A stretch of 64,000 nt of DNA from Actinomadura hallensis (GCF_006716765.1 NZ_VFPO01000001.1:372001-436000); one strand, 5' to 3'; positions 8,447 to 17,303 are shown, counted from the first letter of the stretch. The notes: generated by a model not told the origin, from the sequence alone. Program-made: numbers and translations.

Positions 8447-9670
8447 ATGTTCGTCGACACTCAGGCTTCGCCCGGGACGCGCCTGGACCCCGGCCTCCCC
8501 GTCCTGCTGCTGCGCACGGACCGCAACGTCTTCCACCACGGGACGCTCGCCGTGATCAGAAGCCTGGGCCGCGCCGGCGTGCCGGTCCACGCGATCCTGG
8601 AGGGCCGCGGCAACCCCGCGTCCCGCTCCCGCTACCTGTACCGCGGGCACCCGTGGGCGCCGCCCGCCGACCGCCCGTCGGCGCTGGTGAGCCACCTGCG
8701 GGCGGTCGGCGAGCGGATCGGCCGCCGGGCGCTGCTCGTCCCGGCCGACGACGCCGGCGCGATCTTCATCGCCGAGCACGCCGACGCGCTGGCGCCCTAC
8801 TACGTCTTCCCGCACCAGGACCCCGTCGTCCCCCGCGGCGTCGCGGACAAGTCGCTGCTGCTGCAGGCGTGCGCCCGGCACGGCATCGACGTACCGCCGA
8901 GCCGAACCCCCGCGTCCGCGCGCGAGGTGGACGAGGCCGCCGAGGCGCTGGGCCTCCCGCTCGTCGCCAAGTGGGCGCGGCCGTGGCGGCTCGGCCGCGG
9001 CATGCGCAGCACCACCGTCGTCCGCACCCTCGGCGAGGCGCACCGGCTGTTCGCCGCCGCCCGCGACTCCGGCGGCGACGCCGGTCCCCTGATCCTGCAG
9101 CGGCGCATCCCGGCGGCCGGCGGCGACTGGTTCTTCCAGGGCTACTTCGACGGGTCCCTCGACTGCCTGTTCGGCGGGACCGGGCGCAAGCACCTCGCGC
9201 ACCCGCCGCAGGCGGGGCACACCGTCGCCGGGGAGTGGGTCTCCAACCCCGCGCTGTACGACCTCGCCGTCCGGATCGTCCGGCTGCTCGGGTGCCGCGG
9301 TCTCGTCGACCTCGACTTCCGCTACGACGCCGACCAGGACGTCTACCACCTGCTCGACTTCAACCCCAGGATCGGGGCGCAGTTCCGGCTGTTCACCGAC
9401 CGGGACGGGCTCGACCTCGCCCGCGTCCTGCACCTGCACCAGTCCGGCCGCCGCGTCCCCGGCGCGCGGCCCGCGTTCGGCCGGAACCTGCTCGTGGAGA
9501 ACCACTACCTCCAGCAGTCCGCCGGACGGCCGCTCCTGCGCGCGGGGGCCCTCCGCCCGCTGCGCGACGCCGACGAGTTCGCCTGGTACGCGGGCGACGA
9601 CCTGCGGCCCTTCTTCGCGATGGGGCGGCAGAGCGTGCTCCGCGCGGTCGAGCGGCTCCGAACCAGGTAA
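8447..9670 (+). CDS. ATP-grasp domain protein
   Basis: 407 residues resembling carbamoyl-phosphate-synthase-type ATP-grasp ligases: an N-terminal pre-grasp Rossmann-like part (VLLLRTDRNVFHHGTLAVIR), PRGVADKSLLLQACARHGI, a nucleotide-binding Lys in LPLVAKWARPW, and the metal-binding end RGLVDLDFRYDADQ / LLDFNPRIGAQFRL with the family's Asp and Asn-Pro-Arg. Such enzymes join a carboxylate to an amine or thiol. The acceptor is unknown. In this position it could add an amino-acid or peptide decoration to a glycan or lipid, which is inference. It is transcribed away from the GH26-like gene and 28 bp ahead of the flavin enzyme. Confidence 0.75.
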   Translation: MFVDTQASPGTRLDPGLPVLLLRTDRNVFHHGTLAVIRSLGRAGVPVHAILEGRGNPASRSRYLYRGHPWAPPADRPSALVSHLRAVGERIGRRALLVPADDAGAIFIAEHADALAPYYVFPHQDPVVPRGVADKSLLLQACARHGIDVPPSRTPASAREVDEAAEALGLPLVAKWARPWRLGRGMRSTTVVRTLGEAHRLFAAARDSGGDAGPLILQRRIPAAGGDWFFQGYFDGSLDCLFGGTGRKHLAHPPQAGHTVAGEWVSNPALYDLAVRIVRLLGCRGLVDLDFRYDADQDVYHLLDFNPRIGAQFRLFTDRDGLDLARVLHLHQSGRRVPGARPAFGRNLLVENHYLQQSAGRPLLRAGALRPLRDADEFAWYAGDDLRPFFAMGRQSVLRAVERLRTR

Positions 9671-9698
9671 CACCACACTCACACGGGGGGAACGAACA

Positions 9699-10943
9699 AT
9701 GAGCGACTCGGCCAGCGACGCCGTCATCGCCGGCGCCGGGCCCTACGGCCTGTCGACCGCCGCCCACCTGCAGAACCTCGGGCTGAAGATCCGGGTCATC
9801 GGCAAGCCGATGCGGTTCTGGGCCGAGAACATGCCCGAGGGCATGTATCTGAAGTCCGAGCCGTTCGCGTCCAGCCTGGGGGCGCCGCACCGGGGGCTGC
9901 GCTTCACCGACCGCCACCCGGACTGGCGCGTCGGGCAGCCGATCCCCCTGGACACGTTCATCGCCTACGGGCGCTGGTTCGCCGCCGTGGCGATCCCCGG
10001 CACCGAGAACGCCGAGGTCGTGAAGGTCGAGCGGGGCGGCCCGAACGGGTACCTGGTCACGCTGTCCACGGGCGAGACGATCGCGACGCGCAGCGTCGTC
10101 GTCGCCGTCGGCGTCGGGCCGTTCGCCCACATCCCGGACGGGCTGGCGGGCCTGCCGTCCTGGCTCGTCTCGCACAGCAGCGCCCACCGCGACCTCGGCC
10201 TGTTCGCGGGCAAGGAGGTCGCCGTGGTCGGCGCCGGGCAGTCCGCCCTGGAGACCGCGGTCCTGCTGGCGGACGCGGGCGCCCGCCCGCACCTCATCGC
10301 CCGCAGGGCCGAGCTCGACTGGAACGCGGTGCCGGTGGAGAAGCGGTCGCCGTGGGCGAGGGCGCTCTGCGGGCCCCGGTCGGGGCTCGGCACCGGTTAC
10401 CGGACGTGGCTGTGGGCCGAGATGCCCGGTCTCGTCCGCCACCTGCCGGAGCGGACGCGGCGGCGGCTCGTGCGCGAGACGCTCCCGCCCGCGGGCGGGT
10501 GGTGGCTGCGCGACCGGCTGGACGAGCGCGTCCGCGTCTCCACCGGGCAGCACCTCGGCAAGGTGGTCGAGCACGACGACGGCGTCGCACTCACGACCAT
10601 CGACCGCAACGGGCGGCGGCTGGTGACCGAGGTGGAGCACGTGATCGCCGCGACCGGCTACGTCCCGGACCTGGAGCGGCTCACTTTCCTCACCCCGGAA
10701 CTGCGCGCCCGCGTCACCGCCCGGCACGGGTCTCCGGTGCTCAGCCGCGACTTCGAGTCGTCCATGCCCGGCCTCTACTTCACGGGCCTGGCCGCGGCGT
10801 CGACGTTCGGGCCGGTGATGCGCTTCGTCCACGGCGCCGACTTCGCGGCCCGGCGCATCTCGCACCACGTCGTCCGCCGGATGTCCCGCCTGGGCGTCCC
10901 CGCCCACCGCCGCGACCCGGCTCTGGAGCCGCACCTGCGCTGA
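9699..10943 (+). CDS. FAD-dependent NAD(P)-binding oxidoreductase
   Basis: 414 residues with two dinucleotide folds: GAGPYGLS (about 11-18) binds FAD and VVGAGQSALETA (about 174-185) binds NAD(P)H. An ATGYVPD segment near 312 is the FAD-closing motif of flavin monooxygenase-like and TrkA-type oxidoreductases. It has the flavin-monooxygenase-type layout (second GxGxxA nucleotide motif), but the substrate is unknown. ATG 9699 follows a run of six G (9685-9690). Just 28 bp downstream of the ATP-grasp gene, it is likely co-transcribed with it. Confidence 0.78.
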   Translation: MSDSASDAVIAGAGPYGLSTAAHLQNLGLKIRVIGKPMRFWAENMPEGMYLKSEPFASSLGAPHRGLRFTDRHPDWRVGQPIPLDTFIAYGRWFAAVAIPGTENAEVVKVERGGPNGYLVTLSTGETIATRSVVVAVGVGPFAHIPDGLAGLPSWLVSHSSAHRDLGLFAGKEVAVVGAGQSALETAVLLADAGARPHLIARRAELDWNAVPVEKRSPWARALCGPRSGLGTGYRTWLWAEMPGLVRHLPERTRRRLVRETLPPAGGWWLRDRLDERVRVSTGQHLGKVVEHDDGVALTTIDRNGRRLVTEVEHVIAATGYVPDLERLTFLTPELRARVTARHGSPVLSRDFESSMPGLYFTGLAAASTFGPVMRFVHGADFAARRISHHVVRRMSRLGVPAHRRDPALEPHLR

Positions 10944-11047
10944 CCGGCGGCTTCCGCGGCGGCCCGCCCGGACGCGGCGGCGGACGGCACGGTGCGCGTC
11001 TCGGCTTTCCCTGGACCGGGGCGTTCGGGCGGACGCCCGCATGCGCT

Positions 11048-11290
11048 TCAGCGGAGGTACGGATGCGCGGTGCGGCGGGTGCGCTCGGTGCGGGCCGCGG
11101 CGGCGCGCCACGCCCAGCGGGAGTACAGGGTCCAGGCGCCGGACCGGACCCGCTCCCAACGGGAGCGGCGGGGAGCGGGGACGTCGGGGATCACGAGGAC
11201 GCGGGGATCGACGCGGGTGACGAGCGTGCGGTTCGGGCGCCGGTGGCGCGCGGGGCGCAGGCGGGCGATCGCGGACGGGGTGACGGGCAT
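11048..11290 (-). CDS. Small basic protein of unknown function
   Basis: 80 residues, rich in Arg (more than 20) and Trp, with a central VTRVDPRVLVIPDVP segment and a Trp-Ala-Trp near the end. I recognise no family. The start ATG at 11290 has GAGGAG 7 bases upstream (11298-11303 on this strand), which is the main support. An ATG two codons earlier (11296) is too close to that site. It converges with nothing and lies between the flavin oxidoreductase and an AT-richer promoter region. It could be spurious. Confidence 0.45.
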   Translation of the reverse strand: MPVTPSAIARLRPARHRRPNRTLVTRVDPRVLVIPDVPAPRRSRWERVRSGAWTLYSRWAWRAAAARTERTRRTAHPYLR

Positions 11291-11595
11291 CGGCATGCTC
11301 CTCGGACGGGTTTCTCCGTGACCGTTCGCTGACCGAGCGTAACGCACGGGCCTCGTGCGCCGGGGGCCGCCGCGGCCGCGTGGGGAGGGCCCGATCTGAG
11401 GTCCGGGTAAATAACTCAAGTCCGGTAAATCGGAAATTCTCGGCCGGAAAAGCCGCTCTCCGGTAAAAGGAGTCTCCGTCCCGGTAAACGATCCGGAGAC
11501 ACGCCGGGAAAACCAGCAATCCGCCTTGATCGCCATTTCCTCGGTGCTACCGTCGTGCCGACCGGAAAAGGCCGGGCCGACGCGAGGAGAGCGCA
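11291..11595 (+). promoter_or_regulatory. AT-richer intergenic region with four CCGGTAAA repeats
   Basis: 305 bp without a gene. The stretch 11395-11560 is clearly less GC-rich than its neighbours. The octamer CCGGTAAA, or CCGGGTAAA, occurs at about 11403, 11422, 11460 and 11481, all on the plus strand ahead of the gene at 11596. GAGGAG (11584-11589) serves that gene's GTG. I could not fix a -10/-35 pair. The repeats could be regulator sites or part of an Lsr2-silenced island. Confidence 0.35.
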
Positions 11596-12516
11596 GTGGA
11601 AGCCGCACCGATCCAGAACGGGGCGAATCGCCCCGCGGATCGTCGGCGGCATACGCTCGTCCCCGCTCTCCTGCGCGTGATCGTCATCGCCGGCTTCGCG
11701 GTCGCGGGATGGATCGCTCTCGCGGCGTTCAACCAGTCCGCCTCCGCGGACGAGCGGCCCGCGCGTCCGGACGACGTCGTCCAGGGACGCGGAATCGCCC
11801 AGAACCCCGCTTTCGCCTTCCACGGCCTCGCGTCCGGTGGTGCGCGCGAGGGCGGTGCGGGCGCGAACGCCGGCGTCCCGCCGCGTTCCGGCGCGGCCTG
11901 GGCGTCGCGCGTCGCGCAGGTGCCCGACCGCCTGCGGGAGCTCGGGCACGACCCCGTCGGCTACCTGCGGACGCAGGGCGACGAGGTGCTCGACCGCAAG
12001 GACCGCGCCGTCCGGCAGATGGGGGAGCTGGCCGACGCGGCCGGCGTTCCGCGCGTGCAGATCACCGGCGTGCCGTCCGACACCCCGATCACGGGCGGGT
12101 ACGTCCACGACCCCGTTCACGAGCAGCCCGTTCCTCCCGCGGAGGAACCGCGGGTCCGGGCCGATGAGCGGCCCGCGGCCGACGAGACCGACCGCGCGGA
12201 CGAGGCGTCCGGCGAGACCGAGTTCACCGCCGTCCGCGACACCCTGCCGCGCTCCGCGCCGGCGGCCCCCGCCGACGAGGCGGCGTCCTCCCCGTGCGCG
12301 GACTGCCAGGGCGACGTGCACGCGCCCGGCCCCATGCTGCCCTCGGGGCAGGACAACCCGCGCGGAGGCTCCGGCGGGCACACCTTCACACCGGTCGCCG
12401 ATCTGCAGACCGTCGGGTCCCCGGCGGCGCCGACCGCCGTCGAGACGGGCACGTTCCACCGCACGGCGCTGGCCGACGTGGCCGCGCCCGGCGGCCCGTC
12501 CGTCGTCCCCGACTAG
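11596..12516 (+). CDS. Membrane-anchored extracytoplasmic protein, unknown function
   Basis: 306 residues. A short basic N-terminus is followed by one membrane helix at about 23-47 (VPALLRVIVIAGFAVAGWIA). The rest is hydrophilic and low complexity: Asp/Glu/Arg-rich around 190-225, then a conserved-looking CADCQGDVHAPGP segment near 235 with two Cys. The organisation suggests a surface protein tethered by its N-terminus, and the Cys pair may form a disulfide or bind metal. GTG start with GAGGAG 6 bases upstream. I do not recognise a named family. It precedes the chaplin/sortase group, which supports a surface role. Confidence 0.7.
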   Translation: MEAAPIQNGANRPADRRRHTLVPALLRVIVIAGFAVAGWIALAAFNQSASADERPARPDDVVQGRGIAQNPAFAFHGLASGGAREGGAGANAGVPPRSGAAWASRVAQVPDRLRELGHDPVGYLRTQGDEVLDRKDRAVRQMGELADAAGVPRVQITGVPSDTPITGGYVHDPVHEQPVPPAEEPRVRADERPAADETDRADEASGETEFTAVRDTLPRSAPAAPADEAASSPCADCQGDVHAPGPMLPSGQDNPRGGSGGHTFTPVADLQTVGSPAAPTAVETGTFHRTALADVAAPGGPSVVPD

Positions 12517-12676
12517 GACTTCCGGCCCCGGCGGCCGCTTCCGGACGGCCCGCGCGATGAGCCGCGCCGCCCGTCCCCGATCACCCGAGTGATCTCTTCC
12601 ACCGACCTTCCTCGATCGGCAACGGCCGTCCACGGCCCTTGCCGGGCTGCGCCCACCCGGACGGTGCCGCGCAGTG

Positions 12677-12700
12677 ACCGATTCACCGATTCACCGATTC
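12677..12700 (+). repeat. Three tandem copies of an 8-bp unit before the chaplin gene
   Basis: The unit ACCGATTC is repeated exactly three times head to tail, ending 31 bp before the chaplin ATG. It lies in the 215-bp gap after the upstream gene. It could be an operator array or a slippage-prone tract that changes promoter-to-start spacing. Confidence 0.7.
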
Positions 12701-12731
12701 ACAGGATCGCGAACAGGACAGGAGCAACACC

Positions 12732-13724
12732 ATGCGCAAGTGGGCTAGGAACACCGGCCGCGCCGCCCTCGTGGCCGCCGGCGCCGCCGTCGCCCTCGGC
12801 TCCGCCGGGACCGCCGGCGCGGCCCTGACGCCGGTCGACGCGGGCGCGCTGCACGGCGCCGCCCGCCACGGCGGCGGCGACGTCGACCTGACCTCGGTGG
12901 GCAACGTCGGCGCCGGCAACGGCAACCAGGTCTACGCGCCGATCAGCCTTCCGATCGACGTCTGCGGCAACGCCATCGCGATCGTCGGGACGAGCCAGGC
13001 CCAGTGCGAGGGCGGCGCCTCCGTCGAGTCCGGCGACTCGCACTACGGCTACCGGTCCGCCGGCGACCGTTCACACGGCAACGGGTACGGCGACGGCGCG
13101 GACCTCACGAGCGCCGGGAACGTCGGTGCCGGCAACGGCAACCAGGTCTACGCCCCGATCGACGCGCCCATCAGCGTCTGCGGCAACGCCATCTCGCTGT
13201 TCGGCACCGCGCAGGCGCAGTGCAAGGGCGGCGCGTCCGTCGAGCGCGGCGGCGGGTCCGCCCCCGACCTCACCTCGGCCGGCAACGTCGGCCTGCTGAA
13301 CGGCAACCAGGCGTACGCCCCGATCGACGCGCCGATCAGCCTCTGCGGCACCGCCATCGGGGCTGGCGGCCCCGCGGCGGCGCAGTGCAAGGGCGGCGCG
13401 AAGGTCGTGGAGAAGAACCCGCTGCCGCCCACGCTGCGGACCCCGCCGAAGAAGCACAAGGTCTACAAGCCGTCCGGCACCCGGCCCGCCGCCGGCAAGA
13501 AGCCGCTGCCGTCGACCCAGCGCGGCAGCGCGTACCGCACGACCGGCGTCCGGCCCGACTACCGGAGCGCGGACGCGATGCCCGCCGTGAAGAACCTGCT
13601 GGACTCGCTGAAGAGGAGCGTCCCGTCCCTGTCGGGCGTCCAGGTCGAGCCCGGCCAGGTCGGCCCGCAGCTGCCCATGGGCGACGCCATGCCGGTCGAG
13701 GTCGGCGGGCCCTCCCTGGGCTGA
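12732..13724 (+). CDS. Chaplin-family surface protein with three chaplin-like domains
   Basis: 330 residues. A Tat/Sec-type signal (about 1-31, ending Ala-Gly-Ala) is followed by three copies of a chaplin-like domain at about 53-95, 120-160 and 176-216. Each begins (S/A)GNVG, continues NGNQVYAPI(S/D) and closes with a Cys pair around VCGNAI...AQC. Chaplins are small hydrophobic proteins that assemble into amyloid-like films on aerial hyphae and spores. Long chaplins usually have two domains plus a sortase signal. This one has three, a basic Lys/Pro region (about 225-260), and no LPxTG/LAxTG motif or C-terminal anchor. ATG preceded by AGGAG. A hairpin terminator follows at 13859. Confidence 0.85.
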   Translation: MRKWARNTGRAALVAAGAAVALGSAGTAGAALTPVDAGALHGAARHGGGDVDLTSVGNVGAGNGNQVYAPISLPIDVCGNAIAIVGTSQAQCEGGASVESGDSHYGYRSAGDRSHGNGYGDGADLTSAGNVGAGNGNQVYAPIDAPISVCGNAISLFGTAQAQCKGGASVERGGGSAPDLTSAGNVGLLNGNQAYAPIDAPISLCGTAIGAGGPAAAQCKGGAKVVEKNPLPPTLRTPPKKHKVYKPSGTRPAAGKKPLPSTQRGSAYRTTGVRPDYRSADAMPAVKNLLDSLKRSVPSLSGVQVEPGQVGPQLPMGDAMPVEVGGPSLG

Positions 13725-13858
13725 AGGACCCCGAGGCTGGAGAACCTGAATCGGCGCGGGTGACGATCCGCGGCCGATGACGGGTTCCTCCCGTCCGATG
13801 TGCGCCAGGGGCCCGTGCGCGGGCCCGGCCCGGGCGAGGACGAGAGGAACCCTGGGGG

Positions 13859-13886
13859 AAGGGGCGGCAGACGTGCCGCCCCTTTT
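13859..13886 (+). terminator. Rho-independent-like terminator after the chaplin gene
   Basis: A perfect 11-bp stem AAGGGGCGGCA / TGCCGCCCCTT (13859-13869 and 13874-13884) with a GACG loop, followed by TT. It separates the chaplin gene from the sortase gene. Confidence 0.7.
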
Positions 13887-13931
13887 CCCTGCCCGCCCCC
13901 TTCCGGTCGGCCCTTTCTCTGGAGGTGGACC

Positions 13932-14546
13932 ATGCTCGACCGCACGTCCCTCACCGCCGCAGGCCTCGCCCTCTGCTGCGGTTTCTCCCTGCTCGTCGTC
14001 CCGCAGGCGGCGTCGGCGTCGGCCCCGCAGACCGCCCAGACCGCGCAGACCGCCCAGACCGCGCCGGCCAAGCGGGCGGCGCGGGCTCCGGCCGCCGCTT
14101 CCGCGCGGCCCAGGAAGGGCGCGGTGATCGCGCGCATCCAGATCAGCCGGATGAGACTGAAGACCGAGGTCAGGGAGGGCGTCGGCGAGGCGGTGCTGCG
14201 CCGCGGCGTCGGCCACTACCCGCGGACCGCCCTGCCCGGGCAGGAGGGCAACACGGTGCTCCTCGGCCACCGGACGACCTGGGCCCGCCCCTTCCACGAT
14301 CTCGACAGGGTGAAGCGCGGCGACCGGATCGTCCTGCGCGCCGGCGGGAAGTCCTACGTCTACAAGGCCCGCAGCTCGCACGTCATCGAGCCGACCGACC
14401 GGCGGGCGCTGGAGCCCGTCCCGTTCAAGCGGCGCAGCGCCCCGAACGGCGCGTACGTCACGCTCATCACCTGCACCCCGAAGGGATCGGACCGCTACCG
14501 CCTCGTCGTCGTCGGCAAGCTGGACCGGATCGTGCGGGACGGCTGA
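13932..14546 (+). CDS. Class E/F-type sortase
   Basis: 204 residues from ATG 13932, which has GGAGGTGG just upstream; the longer frame from 13800 would cross the terminator. A signal-like N-terminus is followed by a Gln-Thr-Ala repeat (four units), then the sortase beta-barrel. The catalytic His is in LLGHRTTWARPF, the catalytic Cys in TLITCTP and the Arg in DRYRLVV. Class E/F sortases of actinomycetes attach proteins to peptidoglycan or act on LAxTG-like signals. It lies next to a chaplin but that chaplin has no visible sorting signal, so the substrate is elsewhere or atypical. Confidence 0.85.
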   Translation: MLDRTSLTAAGLALCCGFSLLVVPQAASASAPQTAQTAQTAQTAPAKRAARAPAAASARPRKGAVIARIQISRMRLKTEVREGVGEAVLRRGVGHYPRTALPGQEGNTVLLGHRTTWARPFHDLDRVKRGDRIVLRAGGKSYVYKARSSHVIEPTDRRALEPVPFKRRSAPNGAYVTLITCTPKGSDRYRLVVVGKLDRIVRDG

Positions 14547-14604
14547 CGCGGAACGTCCGGACGGGCGGCTTCCGCCCCCGGATCCGCGGGCCGCGGCCCG
14601 CCGC

Positions 14605-15600
14605 TCAGCGTGCGCCGTAGAGGGCGATCAGCCCGTTGTAGTCGCCCCTGCCGAGGGTGGCGGGGCCGTCGTCGCACGCCGCGACGGACGGCGCCATGGT
14701 GAGCTCGGAGTGGCTCGGCCCCCCGACGTGGTCGAGGCCGAGGACATGGCCCGTCTCGTGCGTCGCGACGGCCTCCGCCGAGTAGCTTCCGGACGGGCAG
14801 GACCCGTCCGTCCACCACCGCTTGCCCTGCTCCTGCAACGCCATGTCGGTCTCCAGGGTGGTCCCGCCCTTGTACCAGATGCAGGTGGCCGCGAGGACGC
14901 TTCCGCTCGTCCCCGTCATGGCCAGCCAGCCGAACGTGTTGACGCGGTCGCGGGTGCCGCAGGCGGCCTGCGCGGTGACGTTCGGGCGGGAGGCGGACCG
15001 GCCCGCGTACCGGGCGTCCACGGCCGGCGGCGGCGTGAAGCTGCTCCCGCCGCAGTCGGTGCGGGCGTTCACCATGTTGGAGACGCCGCGGGCGATGCCG
15101 GTCATCGGCAGCCGGCCCGACCCGGGGTGGTAGCGCCAGGCGATCGTGGCGCCCCGCGGCCAACTGCTGGCCTGGAGGCGGTACGTGCCGTCCCGGCACG
15201 GGTCGGCGGCGGCGCGGAAGCCGCGCGGCCTGCCCTCGGGGACCCGTGCGCCCGACGCGCTGATGGTGATCTCGCCGGCGGCGTCGTCGACGTCGATGCG
15301 CAGCTCCGCGCCGCCGCCGCCGGTGCGCAGCGCGTGCGCGACCAGCGAGGTGCCGTCCTCCGGGACGACCGCGGTGAGCCCGTTCGCGCCGCGCACGGTC
15401 CGGCCGCGCAGGTCGCAGTCGGCGATCCTGATCTTCTGCGGCATCGCGCGGGCGGACAGTGTGCCGCCGGACTTGCACCAGGCGGGCGGGGCGGGGGCGG
15501 CGAGGGCCGTTCCGGCGCCGGCGGTGAGCGCGTACGCCGCGGTGGCGGTCACCGCGGCCGCCAGCGCGACCGGCCGGGACCCGCGTGAATTTCCGTGCAT
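14605..15600 (-). CDS. Secreted matrixin-like zinc metalloprotease
   Basis: 331 residues with an Ala-rich signal peptide (about 1-35). The active site HETGHVLGLDH (281-291) supplies three zinc His and the catalytic Glu, and TMAPSV (301-306) is the Met-turn of metzincins. The N-terminal half has several Cys likely paired in disulfides (WCKSGG, IADCDLRG). It should digest extracellular or wall proteins. GGAGC 6 bases ahead of the ATG is the ribosome site. It is divergent from the PRC-barrel gene and ends convergently 58 bp from the sortase gene. Confidence 0.8.
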   Translation of the reverse strand: MHGNSRGSRPVALAAAVTATAAYALTAGAGTALAAPAPPAWCKSGGTLSARAMPQKIRIADCDLRGRTVRGANGLTAVVPEDGTSLVAHALRTGGGGAELRIDVDDAAGEITISASGARVPEGRPRGFRAAADPCRDGTYRLQASSWPRGATIAWRYHPGSGRLPMTGIARGVSNMVNARTDCGGSSFTPPPAVDARYAGRSASRPNVTAQAACGTRDRVNTFGWLAMTGTSGSVLAATCIWYKGGTTLETDMALQEQGKRWWTDGSCPSGSYSAEAVATHETGHVLGLDHVGGPSHSELTMAPSVAACDDGPATLGRGDYNGLIALYGAR

Positions 15601-15965
15601 TTCGGTGCTCCGATGTGTGGGAACGTCTTCCCGGAGTCTTTGCGTGGACTCGGGAAAGAAAAACCGTCGAATCCTAAAATGATCACCATCGTCTCCATTG
15701 CGAGGGATGGAAATTAGGAACTGACGGACATTTCATGCGAAATAGCCAGTGTGATGGCGGACGAAGGCGGTGTAAGTCTTTGGTCAATCATCCGCCATAA
15801 TCGCGCAAACGGGTTTATTTCAGTCCCATTCGGTAAGGCCACCGGTAAATCCGGCAACTCGGGATCAGCAGAACGGGAAACGTCGGGGTGTCCGGCGTCG
15901 ACCGAGTCCCACTCGCTACCGCGTGGCGGGCGCCGCCTCCCGTCCCCCCGCCGTCCGGCAGCGTC
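15601..15965. promoter_or_regulatory. Divergent intergenic region between protease and PRC/DUF2382 genes
   Basis: 365 bp without a gene, AT-richer than the surroundings (especially 15650-15860). It contains the octamer CCGGTAAA at 15842 and a CGGTAAGG at 15834, resembling the repeats at 11403-11488. An imperfect hairpin (TTCCCGGAGTC / GACTCGGGAA, 15629-15655) lies in the protease leader. A GTTT...GGTAAG pair near 15811-15838 loosely resembles an actinomycete sigma-B promoter, but I would not rely on it. Confidence 0.35.
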
Positions 15966-17147
15966 ATGGAAGCAGAGGTGTTCAACGTGCAGGCGCAGGC
16001 GCAGGAACAGGTCCGGGAGCTCATGGGCATGAGCGTCACCGACACGAACGGAACGAAGGTCGGCACGATCAAGCAGGTCTACCTCAACGACGACTCCGGG
16101 GCGCCGGAGTGGGTGACCGTCCACACCGGATGGTTCGGGATGCGCGAGAGCTTCGTCCCCCTGACCGGGGCGCACAAGAACGGGGACGTGCTGGAGGTCC
16201 CCTACGACAAGGAGACCATCAAGGGCGCCCCGAACGTGGACGCCGACGAGCACCTCTCGCACGCCCAGATCGTGGATCTCTACCGGCACTACGGCGTCCG
16301 TCCTCCGGGCGGCCGCCGGACCGGGGAGCAGGAGCCGCAGCGGGGGACCGACGCCGACCGCCGCGTGAGCGGCGAGGAGAGCCCGACCGCTCAGGCCGCT
16401 GAGGCCGAGACCGCTGAGGCCGAGACCGCTGCGACGGGGACCGCTGATACGGAGACCGCCCGGACCGGATCCGGTCCGGGCACGGCCGCCGGCACGGGAA
16501 CGGCGGGCCCGTCCGGGACGGCGGGCGCACCGGGCTCCGGCGACACGGGCGGCGTGGCGGGCACGCCGGGCGTCGCGGGCCGGTCGGCCGCCGCCGCGCC
16601 GGGGATGGCCGTCCGCCCGGAGAAGGGCGGGGGGAAGGGCGGGCGCGGCGAGCGGCAGGCCATGCCGCCGCAGTCGCCGCGCGAGGGCGCCGAGGCCCCG
16701 ATGACCGAGATCACCCGGTCGGAGGAGCAGATGCGCATCGGCACCGAGCGGCACGAGTCGGGCCGCGTCAGGGTGCGCAAGTGGGTCGAGACCGAGATGG
16801 TCGAGCAGACGATCCCCGTCTCGCACGAGGAGATCAGGATCGACCGCGAGCCGATCGTGGGCGGCGAGCCGAGCTCCGGGGCGTCCCTCTCGGAGGACGA
16901 GCAGGAGATCATCCTCTACGAGGAGCGTCCGGTCGTCACCAAGGAGACCGTCCCGGTGGAGCGCATCCGCATCCGCACCGACCGGGTGCAGGACGAGCAG
17001 ACGGTCCGCGGCGAGATCCGCAAGGAGCGCGTCGAGGTCACGCGCGACGACGGCGCCCGCGGCGAGACCGCCGGCACCGCCGAGACCGCCGAGACCGCGG
17101 CGACGGCGGAGACCGGGAAGAGGGGACGCCGCGCGGGCGGACGCTGA
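15966..17147 (+). CDS. PRC-barrel and DUF2382 (YsnF/AvaK-type) stress protein
   Basis: 393 residues. The PRC-barrel is at about 12-85 (RELMGMSVTDTNGTKVGTIK, PEWVTVHTGWFGMRESFVPL). A Thr/Ala/Glu-repeat linker covers about 120-240. The C-terminal DUF2382 domain (about 240-365) carries three charged repeats of the type EEQMRIGTERHESGRVRVRK, VSHEEIRIDREP and TKETVPVERIRIRTDRV. Such proteins are linked to general stress responses in actinomycetes. ATG 15966 has no ribosome site. GTG 15987 has AGAGG 8 bases upstream and is an equally good start. Transcribed divergently from the protease. Confidence 0.8.
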   Translation: MEAEVFNVQAQAQEQVRELMGMSVTDTNGTKVGTIKQVYLNDDSGAPEWVTVHTGWFGMRESFVPLTGAHKNGDVLEVPYDKETIKGAPNVDADEHLSHAQIVDLYRHYGVRPPGGRRTGEQEPQRGTDADRRVSGEESPTAQAAEAETAEAETAATGTADTETARTGSGPGTAAGTGTAGPSGTAGAPGSGDTGGVAGTPGVAGRSAAAAPGMAVRPEKGGGKGGRGERQAMPPQSPREGAEAPMTEITRSEEQMRIGTERHESGRVRVRKWVETEMVEQTIPVSHEEIRIDREPIVGGEPSSGASLSEDEQEIILYEERPVVTKETVPVERIRIRTDRVQDEQTVRGEIRKERVEVTRDDGARGETAGTAETAETAATAETGKRGRRAGGR

Positions 17148-17303
17148 GACCGGCCGCCGCGCCGGGCTCCGCGTCCGCGGATGCCGGACCGCACCCGAAG
17201 CCGGACCGCACCCGGAGATCGACGCGCCCGGCCGGGTCGCGCCCACCCGCCGACCGGCCGGGCGCCCCGCGCGCCGCGTCCGGCCCCGCGTCCCCGCCGC
17301 ACG

